Source: Myxococcales bacterium
Lineage (GTDB): Bacteria > Myxococcota > Polyangia > HGW-17 > SLPX01
Assembly (NCBI GenBank): GCA_007131745.1
Contig: SLPX01000204.1
Coordinates: 1-64,000, forward strand
DNA: 64,000 nucleotides
Reading direction: 5' to 3'
The translations under genes and the position numbers were made by a program. The notes below the pieces were generated by a model. The model worked only from the letters and a program-made list of their open reading frames with translations. It was not told the origin of the DNA and did no database searches. Below, in pieces: positions 1 to 7,562 of the stretch; position 1 is the stretch's first letter; every line of letters starts with the position of its first letter.

Positions 1-299
1 GGAGCCGCTGCGGGAGGAGCCGCTGCGGGAGGAGCCGCTGCGGGAGGAGCTGCTGCGGGAGGAGCCGCTGCGGGAGGAGCCGCTGCGGGAGGAGCCGCTG
101 CGGGAGGAGCCGCTGCCGGAGGAGCTGCTGCGGGTGGGGGAGCTGCTGCCGGAGGAGCTGCTGCAGGTGGAGGAGCTGCTGCCGGAGGAGCTGCTGCCGG
201 AGGAGCTGCTGCCGGAGGAGCTGCTGCAGGTGGGGGAGCTGCTGCCGGAGGAGCTGCTGCCGGAGGAGCTGCTGCCGGAGGAGCTGCTGCAGGCGGGGG
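1..299. repeat. 15-bp tandem repeat (minisatellite) coding a Pro/Ala linker
   Basis: About twenty copies of a 15-bp unit, GGAGCCGCTGCGGGA on the plus strand, fill the left edge. The left half is nearly identical from copy to copy. The right half carries silent changes (CTGCCGGA, CTGCAGGT) and a few units with an extra 3 bp. Every unit keeps the minus-strand reading frame, and all changes keep Pro or Ala. The array may extend beyond the window. Confidence 0.95.
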
Positions 300-518
300 A
301 GCTCCTTGATTTTCATATCCGAAAGGTAAATCCGGCGATGCCATCATGGTTGGAGCTGATGCAGCATCAAAAGGAGCCGGATTCTGAGACAAGCTGGAAG
401 AAGGACCTCCTGTTTCAGGAGCAATCGTGGACGTATCCTTTGTCAACTCGGCTCCACAGCCCAAACAAAACTTGTAATGATCTTGGTTTTCTTTGCCGCA
501 GCGTTTGCAAACGATCAC
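1..518 (-). CDS. Zinc-ribbon protein with long Pro/Ala repeat linker (partial, C-terminus off left edge)
   Basis: Reading the minus strand from a GTG at 518 gives an open frame that runs off the left edge; about 172 residues are visible. A Shine-Dalgarno GGAGG lies 5 nt before the GTG. The protein opens with a zinc ribbon (CKRCGKEN, then FCLGCGAEL; cysteines 4, 7, 18 and 21), followed by about 50 residues of Ser/Pro/Ala-rich linker. From about residue 73 it becomes a long run of Pro-Ala-Ala-Ala-Pro units coded by a 15-bp tandem repeat. The plus-strand frame through the same bases gives a low-complexity Glu-Leu repeat with no recognisable domain, so the minus strand is taken as coding. The double-FHA zinc-ribbon gene lies 159 bp upstream on the same strand, so an FHA or other signalling domain beyond the edge is likely, but this is inference. 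The missing C-terminus prevents a functional call. Confidence 0.8.
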   Translation of the reverse strand, partial: MIVCKRCGKENQDHYKFCLGCGAELTKDTSTIAPETGGPSSSLSQNPAPFDAASAPTMMASPDLPFGYENQGAPPPAAAPPAAAPPAAAPPAAAPPPAAAPPAAAPPAAAPPAAAPPPAAAPPAAAPPPAAAPPAAAPPAAAPPAAAPPAAAPPAAAPPAAAPPAAAPPAAA

Positions 519-677
519 AGCACCCTCCGGTATTCAATCTATGAGCTCGTAAAACCAGCCATAGGCTTTGTATTCAGGGAACATGTTTAATTCCCGATTA
601 TGCATCCAGTTACACAACCTATCATTCAGGTTTTTCGCAGTCAACAGAACCCACATTCCGATAACTGCAATTACCTT

Positions 678-1640
678 CTAAATTATTTCAACGCGCAACA
701 ATTGCTGTCCGATGAACACGTAATCGCCGTGGCCAAGCTTGCGCGTTTCGCTCAACCGAAAAAAGGTTCCATTCTTTGATCCCATATCCGTCAACAAAAA
801 ATCCGAATCCGTATCCTCGGAAGCCACAGAAACGTGCGCATGGTGACCCGAAATAAACGGATCGTCGGGAAAATTCAAATCGTTTCCTTCCCTTCCTATG
901 GTCAACTTGTCGCCATGAGCTCTGAAAACCGTTCCTATAGATCCGCCGTGCAGGATCTGCACTGCCTGAAACGCACTAGGATATGAAGGACTGCTGTAAA
1001 AATACGTTCCTTCGCCATCTACAGAGGGGGCTTCATCATCACGGGTCTTTTCTATTCTCATGAGCTGTTCGCCGACAAGAAAAGTGTCTCCCGAATTTAT
1101 CGGTACACTGTCGGTGATTCGAATGAATACACCGTTTGCGCTTTCTTCATCCCGCACGAAGAGAGTTCCCTCTTCGTAATAGAAATTTGCATGTGTCGGC
1201 GACAAGAGCGGATCCGGTTCGGGAAACGGAATATCTCCTCCGTCTCTTCCGGCTATATGCTCAGTGGAACTCAGGTAATATGTCATGCCATCCTGACCTT
1301 GGCTTTTTATTAAGATCAGCTTGGCCCGCCCGGGAGCTTGCATGGCTCCAAAGAAAAGGGTTTTTGCAGCAGGTTCCTGCCCTTGTCCGGATTGAGCGGC
1401 TCCTGCATCAAACTCCTCTATTTTTGTTCCGCACCCTCCGCAAAACTTGAAGCCTTGAGGTATATCCAGTCCGCAATTAGAACACTTTTTTCCTCCCGTT
1501 GGCGCCACCATGTATTTTTCCTCCAATCTGTCCGATACACAGGAAATATTTTCCGATAATAGTACACCACAAGAAGAACACCTTTCGACATCCAACTCGT
1601 TGAATCCTTCGCACTTTTCACATACAACACCCACTTTCAT
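678..1640 (-). CDS. Double zinc-ribbon protein with two FHA domains
   Basis: This 320-residue protein has two N-terminal zinc ribbons (cysteines 7, 10, 21, 24 and 53, 56, 67, 70), a short linker, and two forkhead-associated domains at about 120-197 and 235-318. FHA domains bind phosphothreonine peptides. Both copies keep the expected motif residues: GR, the S-x-x-H element (SPTHA and SGHHA) and the terminal N-G (SANG and SKNGT). There is no signal peptide or membrane segment, so it is presumably a cytoplasmic adaptor in Ser/Thr phosphorylation signalling. The next gene downstream on the same strand encodes another zinc-ribbon protein. No Shine-Dalgarno is seen before the ATG, but a good promoter sits immediately upstream, suggesting a leaderless mRNA. 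Domain calls are firm; partner kinases are unknown. Confidence 0.88.
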   Translation of the reverse strand: MKVGVVCEKCEGFNELDVERCSSCGVLLSENISCVSDRLEEKYMVAPTGGKKCSNCGLDIPQGFKFCGGCGTKIEEFDAGAAQSGQGQEPAAKTLFFGAMQAPGRAKLILIKSQGQDGMTYYLSSTEHIAGRDGGDIPFPEPDPLLSPTHANFYYEEGTLFVRDEESANGVFIRITDSVPINSGDTFLVGEQLMRIEKTRDDEAPSVDGEGTYFYSSPSYPSAFQAVQILHGGSIGTVFRAHGDKLTIGREGNDLNFPDDPFISGHHAHVSVASEDTDSDFLLTDMGSKNGTFFRLSETRKLGHGDYVFIGQQLLRVEII

Positions 1641-1649
1641 AATTTGAGG

Positions 1650-1678
1650 ATTATCACGGCAAAGTCATCTCAGGTCAA
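1650..1678 (-). promoter_or_regulatory. Sigma70-type promoter giving a nearly leaderless FHA mRNA
   Basis: On the minus strand a -35 TTGACC (1678-1673) and a -10 GATAAT (1655-1650) are separated by 17 bp. The ATG of the double-FHA gene begins only 9 nt after the -10 box, so a normal start site would leave about 2-4 nt of leader. No ribosome-binding site is present. Confidence 0.55.
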
Positions 1679-1917
1679 GACATGATTCTCATTTAATCTG
1701 GATCGAATAGACTTACAAAACCAAGCGCGTAAAGGAGCGTGGAACCGTAAAGCAGATTTTTGGTTCACCCCTTCTTGCGGAATTGTACAAAATAGAATTA
1801 TTCGGCCCAACCTTACCATTATCCGCATTGATGCTCAATCACCGTCCACCTATCTCACCATTTTGCCGCTGTTTTTATTCTCCGGTAGGTAACGACAAAA
1901 CAAGATTATTTGAAAGG

Positions 1918-1945
1918 TTGCGTTAAGACCCAAATGTGGTATTAT
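1918..1945 (+). promoter_or_regulatory. Candidate sigma70 promoter for the small roadblock-like gene
   Basis: TTGCGT (1918-1923) and TATTAT (1940-1945) are spaced by 16 bp, followed by an ideal AGGAGG ribosome-binding site (1961-1966) 7 nt before the ATG at 1974. With the divergent promoter at 1650-1678, this accounts for the two ends of the 333-bp intergenic stretch. I see nothing else recognisable between them. Confidence 0.42.
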
Positions 1946-1973
1946 GTAGTCAGTTGTACGAGGAGGTATCACA

Positions 1974-2342
1974 ATGTCTATCGGAGAACGTTCGAAAGAA
2001 CGGCGATTACAACGCAGCCGGGACGTATTGCAAGCAATTCAGTATTTATTGGATTGCCTATGCGAAAAATACAACTTGATCAGTCTTGTCCTTGGAGACA
2101 CGCAGGGCCTTCTTGTAGCGGGTTCCAGTTTTCTTTTAGATCCGGAAGAATTGGCCGCCCGCGCGCCGCTGGTTGCCAAAAAATTCATGGACGAAGATTT
2201 TTTGGGTTGGCCGTTGCAGGTGTGGCAGGCACGACTGGGAGATGAATCATTGCAGTTCTGTGGAGTGGGAAGCCGGAAGGCCATGGCAGCGGCCACGCTT
2301 CACGGAAGCCGGGCGGTTCGTCGTATTCTTGCATCAGCTTGA
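1974..2342 (+). CDS. Small protein, possibly roadblock/LC7-like
   Basis: A 122-residue soluble protein with an excellent ribosome-binding site. After a basic start, an alpha-helix (residues 15-35) leads into a hydrophobic beta-strand and turn pattern (ISLVLGDTQGLLVAGSS), then a helix with EELAARAPL, more strands and a final helix. This order resembles roadblock/LC7 proteins, which regulate small GTPases in gliding and predatory deltaproteobacteria, but no diagnostic residue makes the match certain. The gene stands alone and converges on the small membrane protein gene at 2361, with 18 bp between them. It could equally be an unrelated small family. Confidence 0.55.
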   Translation: MSIGERSKERRLQRSRDVLQAIQYLLDCLCEKYNLISLVLGDTQGLLVAGSSFLLDPEELAARAPLVAKKFMDEDFLGWPLQVWQARLGDESLQFCGVGSRKAMAAATLHGSRAVRRILASA

Positions 2343-2360
2343 ATTTAATACAGTTTGCGA

Positions 2361-2900
2361 TTAATCGCGATCTAAAGAATCGGCTTTTGATCGTTGGGTT
2401 GCCAGAATCTCTTCGAAGCACTTTCCGTATGTCTGGCAATCCGGCTTTTCAAGGCACTTGAGAGCTTCGTCCAAAATCTTTTTTTGCCCGGGATCACCGG
2501 CAGCGCGCAAACACCAATTCATGAAGGGTTTTCTAAGAGATTCTTTCAACGTGTTCGTCAAATCTTCTTTTCCGCTTTCCAGTGCCTGGTTAACACGTTG
2601 TTCCAAATGATTTCGCTCGGGATCTGCAACATCGTGAATAACAGCTGCCATTACACTGCGGGATTCTTTCTCAACTATGGAAACTAAAACACCGATACAC
2701 TGGAGGTTTCTCTTGGAAATTCGTTCACAATCGCTTCTGCTTTTCTGATCGACTTCCTCTAAACCGGCTTTTTTGTCTGTTTCGTTTTCTCTTTTGCAAC
2801 ATGTCAGTGCAAATACAAGTAAAACTATTAAACCGGTCGCAATAGCTGTACCAGCCCGGAAGGTTGCTGCATAATCGGTTCTGAAGCCGGTTTCAGTCAT
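2361..2900 (-). CDS. Putative membrane-anchored or lipoprotein of unknown function
   Basis: The start at 2900 is chosen because GGAG stands 8 nt upstream; an in-frame ATG 87 bp further upstream lacks one. The 179-residue product has a charged N-terminus, a hydrophobic segment (GLIVLLVFALT) ending in Cys-Cys, and then a soluble, charged helical domain of about 140 residues with four scattered cysteines. The residue before the first cysteine is Thr, which is a poor lipobox, so an N-terminal anchor is as likely as lipidation. I recognise no family. It converges on the roadblock-like gene. Confidence 0.65.
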   Translation of the reverse strand: MTETGFRTDYAATFRAGTAIATGLIVLLVFALTCCKRENETDKKAGLEEVDQKSRSDCERISKRNLQCIGVLVSIVEKESRSVMAAVIHDVADPERNHLEQRVNQALESGKEDLTNTLKESLRKPFMNWCLRAAGDPGQKKILDEALKCLEKPDCQTYGKCFEEILATQRSKADSLDRD

Positions 2901-3025
2901 GTTTGTTTCTCCAATAAAAAAGCTTTTGTTGACTGCGAAAAATTGGCATACAAAGAGAGCCTCTTTTTTTGTTGCTTCATGCACCACAGGTCAAGCTTTC
3001 TTTGCTGTTTAGTGCTCTATCAACC

Positions 3026-4702
3026 TTATCTGCCAGGGGAAAAATTAATTGCAAGGCCCAGATTTTCCCATGATGAGCCTTCCCTGTCTGCACCACAGTA
3101 ATACATGAAATAATCACCGTTGAAATTGAGCACATAAGGGCTGAGTTCGGATGCATGATTTACAAAAGTATTCGGATAGATCCTGTCAAACACCGGATTA
3201 AACGGCCATATTTCCCAATCGATTCCATTTGGAGACCCGGCGTACCCGATACTGTAATTCGGTGGAATCTGCTCAACCGTGCCGAAAGATGTTGCCAAGG
3301 GTGATTCGTAACCCCACGCGGAAAACCACATTCGAAAAACCCAGAACCCGGCAGTATCTTTTTCTATCGCCGCCATGGGTGTTCTGATTGAAGACACGTT
3401 TCTCCACAGAATCGGAGTTGAAATCTTTTCTGGGCGAAGCACCCTGCAACGGACTCCGCACTCAAGTGATGGTGAATCAACAGCAGGATCCGGAAAAAAG
3501 CTTCCTCCCGACTCAGCAGAAGCTGTCGCCATTCCTATGCCTCTGCCCCTGCCGGCCTCGTAGTACAAATGGATCTGTCCTGTCTCGGGATGAACAACCG
3601 CGGCAGGAGAAAACAATCCTTCACTTTCCCAGTAATAATAAGGTGTCAAAACCGGGGTTTGAGGATCAATGACCCATTCCAGACCGTCCTCGCTCACAGC
3701 CCTGAATATTCCTTCGGACCCGCAGTCTTCAGGACATACCCCAACGTGAGATTCATTGCGATTGTCACTGACTTCACAGATGCCGTCGCCACAAACAGCA
3801 TTGTCCGATGAGTCGAAATGAATGATTCCCTTTTCAAAAAACATTACGAATCGAGATTCGGTTTTCACGACAGAGGGATTGCGATACTCTTCGCAATCCT
3901 GGTTTTGACGGCAACGCTCGGGTTCCAAAACGGCTCTGGCCCTGAAATCGAAACTCATGGGATCGTATGAGTATGCTGCGAAAATCATTCTTTGCCCGTA
4001 GACATCCATGTCTACCCACAAGCGGATTTCCGCACCGGTCGACAAGAGAGAAGGTCCGGAAACATAGCGCGGTTCTCTTTGGATCAAGCATTCTTCATCG
4101 GGGAAACAGTCATCATTGGAGGAGCAAGGGACGGTTATACATCTTGCCCGGCTGAGCGAACAGATTTCGCCCGTCTGGCATTCCGCGTTTACAAGGCACA
4201 TTTGCTGGCACATGCCAATGTCGCAACGCGGATTGGGGCCCGTACAGTCACACGCGTCTTCGCATTTTTGAACACAACGATTAGCGATGAAATCACACCT
4301 GAAATTTTTTCCGCATTCATCGTTTCTCGTACAAAACTTCACCATGCATCTGGAGCAAACGCACATTTCCCTTGAATCGCAATCTTCGTCTTCGAAACAC
4401 GGAGTGAGTTCCGCAGGTGTGTTCATTGGAACACAAAATCCGCTTAGCTCAGAATCAGGTAGACCTACTCGATGAGGGCCGATACACATATCCAGCATTC
4501 CCATGTCCAGGTAAGGGCCGACTCCTGACTTCAATGCCAATCCTGGAAATGGCGAATGATCCGCCATGCCGCACCCCAAGAACATGATCCCGATAGCCAC
4601 GCATCCGAAAGCCAATGTCCACAAATTCTCTTTTCCCAAAATCATAGGGCCGACCCTTCGTCGAAACAACTGTGTCGCATTTTCGAAAAAAGTCGTTTTC
4701 AC
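3026..4702 (-). CDS. Cys-rich lipoprotein with a propeller-like (GH43/GH130-type) C-terminal half
   Basis: The 558-residue product has a signal segment ending in a lipobox-like FLGC. A stretch of about 150 residues follows with closely spaced cysteines in 'C-x-x-D-x-D-C...C' knots, of the type common in myxobacterial surface proteins. The remainder shows repeated units such as SEDGLEWVIDPQTPVLTP and SPNGIDWEIWPFNPVFD with aromatic and acidic turns, resembling five-bladed propellers of glycosyl-hydrolase-like surface proteins. Catalytic residues cannot be assigned. A second short Cys cluster (CGDGICE...CPEDCG) interrupts the propeller. The start is GTG at 4702, 1 nt after the stop of the upstream porin gene, with GGAG inside that gene's last codons, so translation is probably coupled. 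It is likely an outer-membrane or surface protein. Confidence 0.75.
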   Translation of the reverse strand: MKTTFFENATQLFRRRVGPMILGKENLWTLAFGCVAIGIMFLGCGMADHSPFPGLALKSGVGPYLDMGMLDMCIGPHRVGLPDSELSGFCVPMNTPAELTPCFEDEDCDSREMCVCSRCMVKFCTRNDECGKNFRCDFIANRCVQKCEDACDCTGPNPRCDIGMCQQMCLVNAECQTGEICSLSRARCITVPCSSNDDCFPDEECLIQREPRYVSGPSLLSTGAEIRLWVDMDVYGQRMIFAAYSYDPMSFDFRARAVLEPERCRQNQDCEEYRNPSVVKTESRFVMFFEKGIIHFDSSDNAVCGDGICEVSDNRNESHVGVCPEDCGSEGIFRAVSEDGLEWVIDPQTPVLTPYYYWESEGLFSPAAVVHPETGQIHLYYEAGRGRGIGMATASAESGGSFFPDPAVDSPSLECGVRCRVLRPEKISTPILWRNVSSIRTPMAAIEKDTAGFWVFRMWFSAWGYESPLATSFGTVEQIPPNYSIGYAGSPNGIDWEIWPFNPVFDRIYPNTFVNHASELSPYVLNFNGDYFMYYCGADREGSSWENLGLAINFSPGR

Positions 4703-4703
4703 G

Positions 4704-6053
4704 TCAAAACTCCATCGAAATACTCAAGGAGAGTCCGAAAATGTACCCAGAGTATGTGATCGTTCCCATGGGACTGGACCAGCGAAGATTCCGCTCATCT
4801 GTACGTTGAACCAGATGATGGTACTGCATGGCGAGATCGATTTGCAAAGGGTAAGGAAACACTTCGGCTATTTTGTGAATTTTGTAGCTTGCGCCTGCTG
4901 TAACAGCGTGTCTGTCGTTATCCAAAAGAGCGGAATAGCCTACCTGAGCCGGAACCGGGGTTGGTTCAAAGCGATATCCTGCCCTTACAGCGAAATCGTG
5001 GCCCTTTTCCAATTCAAAAGAGTATTCTCCCGCTAAGCCGGCGGCCACGGTGTCGTGAAAGTTGTCACGAGGGTGGGTGGTCTGTAGCATGGGTGGCGAA
5101 AGGCCAAGATCCACCAGGACTTTCAAATCCGGGATACCACCCTCAAAAGAAGACCAATTATACCAGGTCAAGGATGCAGCCACTATGAGCGCATTCTTCC
5201 ATGAATAAGCTAACCCCGTAGTGAGTTTAGCGGGGGTGAAATAATTCACCGCGCGCATCGCGATTATAGCGTCGCCTTTTACAATACCTGCCACATCCAC
5301 ATTCGCCAAGATATCCAGCGAAAGCCGCAAATCCAATTCCCCCCGGTAAGCGATTCCTGCTGAAAAACCTCCGATCGGGCCGAACATCACTCCTGCTGTG
5401 GGAGCTGCCCTGACAGGAAGAGCGATGTCTACTCCTGCTTCTCCAACTTTTGTTCCGCCTTTGACACCAACATCGAAAACGACTCCATCACCTGCTGCAT
5501 CCGCCAAAATGGTAGCTCCAGCGCCGAATGAAAGATATTTCCACACCCTTAGCGATAAGGTTGGTGTCACAACCAACCGGTTGGGTCTGTTGTCAAGCAG
5601 AACAAATCGCGGCTCGTAAGCAGGTGTCATCTGCACCCTTACCAGATAATAATCAGGTATGTGTGCTGTAATTCCGAAAGCTGCGCGTAAGTTTTTGTAT
5701 ATGCGAAAGGGAGCTGTTAATCCAAAAGAAATCCCGCGAGCATCCATTATTCCTGCTTTTTGACCGTTTACCGTCCCTTTGAGCTGATAGTAGCTGTAAC
5801 CGATGCCAAAACCGATCTTATCCGCCATTGCTCCCCCGGCCGGGTTGTGTGTCGAGGCGCTCCAATCCTTTGCCAGGGCGACCATTGTGTTAGCCATTGA
5901 CTGTCCCCGCGCGTCAAGTCCGAAAATATCCGTGGGATCCGCGCGGCCTTGACGTGCGGTGGTTGACGACACGAGAAAAAAAACGGCGATAATGACGGAT
6001 ACGAAACCGAAAACCCCCTTGGGTGTACTTATGTGAAGCGTGCCGACTTTCAA
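4704..6053 (-). CDS. FadL/OmpP1-like outer-membrane beta-barrel protein
   Basis: The 449-residue protein begins with a signal peptide (hydrophobic VSVIIAVFFLVSS, cleavage near 38). The mature N-terminus reads IFGLDARGQSMANTMVALA followed by a THNPAGG motif, typical of the OmpP1/FadL/TodX family of hydrophobic-substrate channels. Alternating beta-strands run to a C-terminal strand ending in Phe (SLSISMEF), as expected for BAM-dependent insertion. The start is TTG at 6053, overlapping the TGA of the upstream paralogue (TTGA). The three genes from 7492 down to 3026 therefore read as one coupled unit. The transported substrate is unknown. Confidence 0.82.
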   Translation of the reverse strand: MKVGTLHISTPKGVFGFVSVIIAVFFLVSSTTARQGRADPTDIFGLDARGQSMANTMVALAKDWSASTHNPAGGAMADKIGFGIGYSYYQLKGTVNGQKAGIMDARGISFGLTAPFRIYKNLRAAFGITAHIPDYYLVRVQMTPAYEPRFVLLDNRPNRLVVTPTLSLRVWKYLSFGAGATILADAAGDGVVFDVGVKGGTKVGEAGVDIALPVRAAPTAGVMFGPIGGFSAGIAYRGELDLRLSLDILANVDVAGIVKGDAIIAMRAVNYFTPAKLTTGLAYSWKNALIVAASLTWYNWSSFEGGIPDLKVLVDLGLSPPMLQTTHPRDNFHDTVAAGLAGEYSFELEKGHDFAVRAGYRFEPTPVPAQVGYSALLDNDRHAVTAGASYKIHKIAEVFPYPLQIDLAMQYHHLVQRTDERNLRWSSPMGTITYSGYIFGLSLSISMEF

Positions 6054-7492
6054 AGTTCCACTCCCAAGGTAATGGACCCGGAAAAAACGAAACCTCCGCT
6101 TCTTATGGACGGATAACCAGGATTGGAAGTTTGAAACCCCAAAGTGGCGGGATCCGTTCTGTCGCAGGGCAATTCGTCCAACAAGTAATCGTCCGGACTA
6201 ACCTCTCCGGCTGGGGGCGCAGGGCATTCTTCTTCCGGGAAATACAGACGCTTCTTCATTGTTCTTGAAAGAACAGTCTCTATTCTGGTTTGTGCATCCA
6301 GTCGGACCCGGCGACTCAGTACTTTTCCCAGATCAATCCCCATACCCAGGCTGAAAGCGAGTTTGTGTCCATCCAACATATTGGTTCTTCCGCGCTGCAC
6401 CGGTACCGGGGTGTTTTCGAATCCAAATCCTCCTCTCAGGGCCAACCTCAATGTTCGGGGAAGAAGAAACCATTTTTCAAGTCCGACCCGTACCGATATG
6501 GTGTTATTGAATCTTATATTCGGAAGATCTCCTCTTAGATCTCCCACCAGCGGAAGAAGGCTGTCAACTTCTACATAAGGACCTTTGTACAAACTCCAAA
6601 GTGAATACCCCAACTCTAATGCCACAGACCACATATCACCGACTTTTTCGCCGGTTTGCCAAGCCGCCCCCAGCACGAAAACATGAGGGTCGTAGAGAGT
6701 ATCGGCTTCTATGTCCAAGTCCAAGTCCGTTCCGGCCACATGATTATGCGATCGGGTACTCATGGTGACTTTCATCTCCTGCCTGTATGCAGCAGCCACA
6801 CGAAAACCGGAGTGTTCATAGGTCACACCTGCTATAAGACGCAAAACACTGTACAATTTTTCTTCAACTCTTGCTTCCATGCTTCTGGAAGGACCTTCCA
6901 TGCCCACAACGGTCCCTTTCAACCCGGCCAGTGAATTGACGCCTAAGCCCAAAGACAACTTGCCGTAGGAGACGTGGTCCATTGCCTTGAATGATAAGGA
7001 CGGAATAAGTAGCAGGCGCTGGGTCCTGTTGTCATAAAAAGGATAAAAAGCATCTGTGGGCATGTACCCCCTAAGGCGGGCCGCTATGTCAGGATGCGAG
7101 GAAAACGCGACTGCAACCCAGAGTCTGCGATGCATCCATCCCTTGAAAGGAATGGGAAAATGCACTCCCGCTTGTGCTTCAATAGGGTGTTGAATGGAAA
7201 CTTTGTCATTGCCGATATCGAGCCGCGCACCATACCCCAGAATGCCGAAAGACAGGCCTGGAGCATCCGCTAACGCCGTATTTGCTGGATTATAAAAAGC
7301 TGCAGCAAAATCGTCGGCCAACCCGACAACGGCATCGCCCATGCCGGCCCAGCGGCTTCCCAGACCGAAAATCTCCGCGGATACAGCCTGGGCCGACCTT
7401 CCTTGCAACAGTAAAAAAGCACATAAAATGCCAATCGATAATTTGGCCGCCGTGGGAACCGTATTTTTCGTTGGATAACGTGTGGGGCACAT
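6050..7492 (-). CDS. FadL/OmpP1-like outer-membrane protein, first of the porin pair
   Basis: A second member of the OmpP1/FadL-like family, with signal peptide (SIGILCAFLLLQG...AQA), then IFGLGSRWAGMGDAVVGLA and YNPANTALA motifs and a long barrel ending SITLGVEL. I place the start at the ATG at 7492, which gives a compact signal peptide and has GAG just upstream; an in-frame GTG at 7531 is possible but lacks a ribosome-binding site. About 480 residues is normal for the family. It is followed by its paralogue with a 4-nt overlap. Adjacent divergent paralogues suggest duplication. The C-terminal third includes a Cys-containing acidic insertion (EEECPAPPAGEV), possibly an extracellular loop. 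Confidence 0.82.
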   Translation of the reverse strand: MCPTRYPTKNTVPTAAKLSIGILCAFLLLQGRSAQAVSAEIFGLGSRWAGMGDAVVGLADDFAAAFYNPANTALADAPGLSFGILGYGARLDIGNDKVSIQHPIEAQAGVHFPIPFKGWMHRRLWVAVAFSSHPDIAARLRGYMPTDAFYPFYDNRTQRLLLIPSLSFKAMDHVSYGKLSLGLGVNSLAGLKGTVVGMEGPSRSMEARVEEKLYSVLRLIAGVTYEHSGFRVAAAYRQEMKVTMSTRSHNHVAGTDLDLDIEADTLYDPHVFVLGAAWQTGEKVGDMWSVALELGYSLWSLYKGPYVEVDSLLPLVGDLRGDLPNIRFNNTISVRVGLEKWFLLPRTLRLALRGGFGFENTPVPVQRGRTNMLDGHKLAFSLGMGIDLGKVLSRRVRLDAQTRIETVLSRTMKKRLYFPEEECPAPPAGEVSPDDYLLDELPCDRTDPATLGFQTSNPGYPSIRSGGFVFSGSITLGVEL

Positions 7493-7562
7493 TAACTCAT
7501 TTTTATACAGCCAATATAAATATTTTTCCACACAAGTCGTAGACGCGATGCGGCATTTAATG

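Noticed and set aside
134..544. Plus-strand 136-codon frame with Glu-Leu repeats at the left edge
   Set aside because: The minus strand gives a zinc ribbon, a ribosome-binding site and a frame open to the edge; the plus frame is its shadow.
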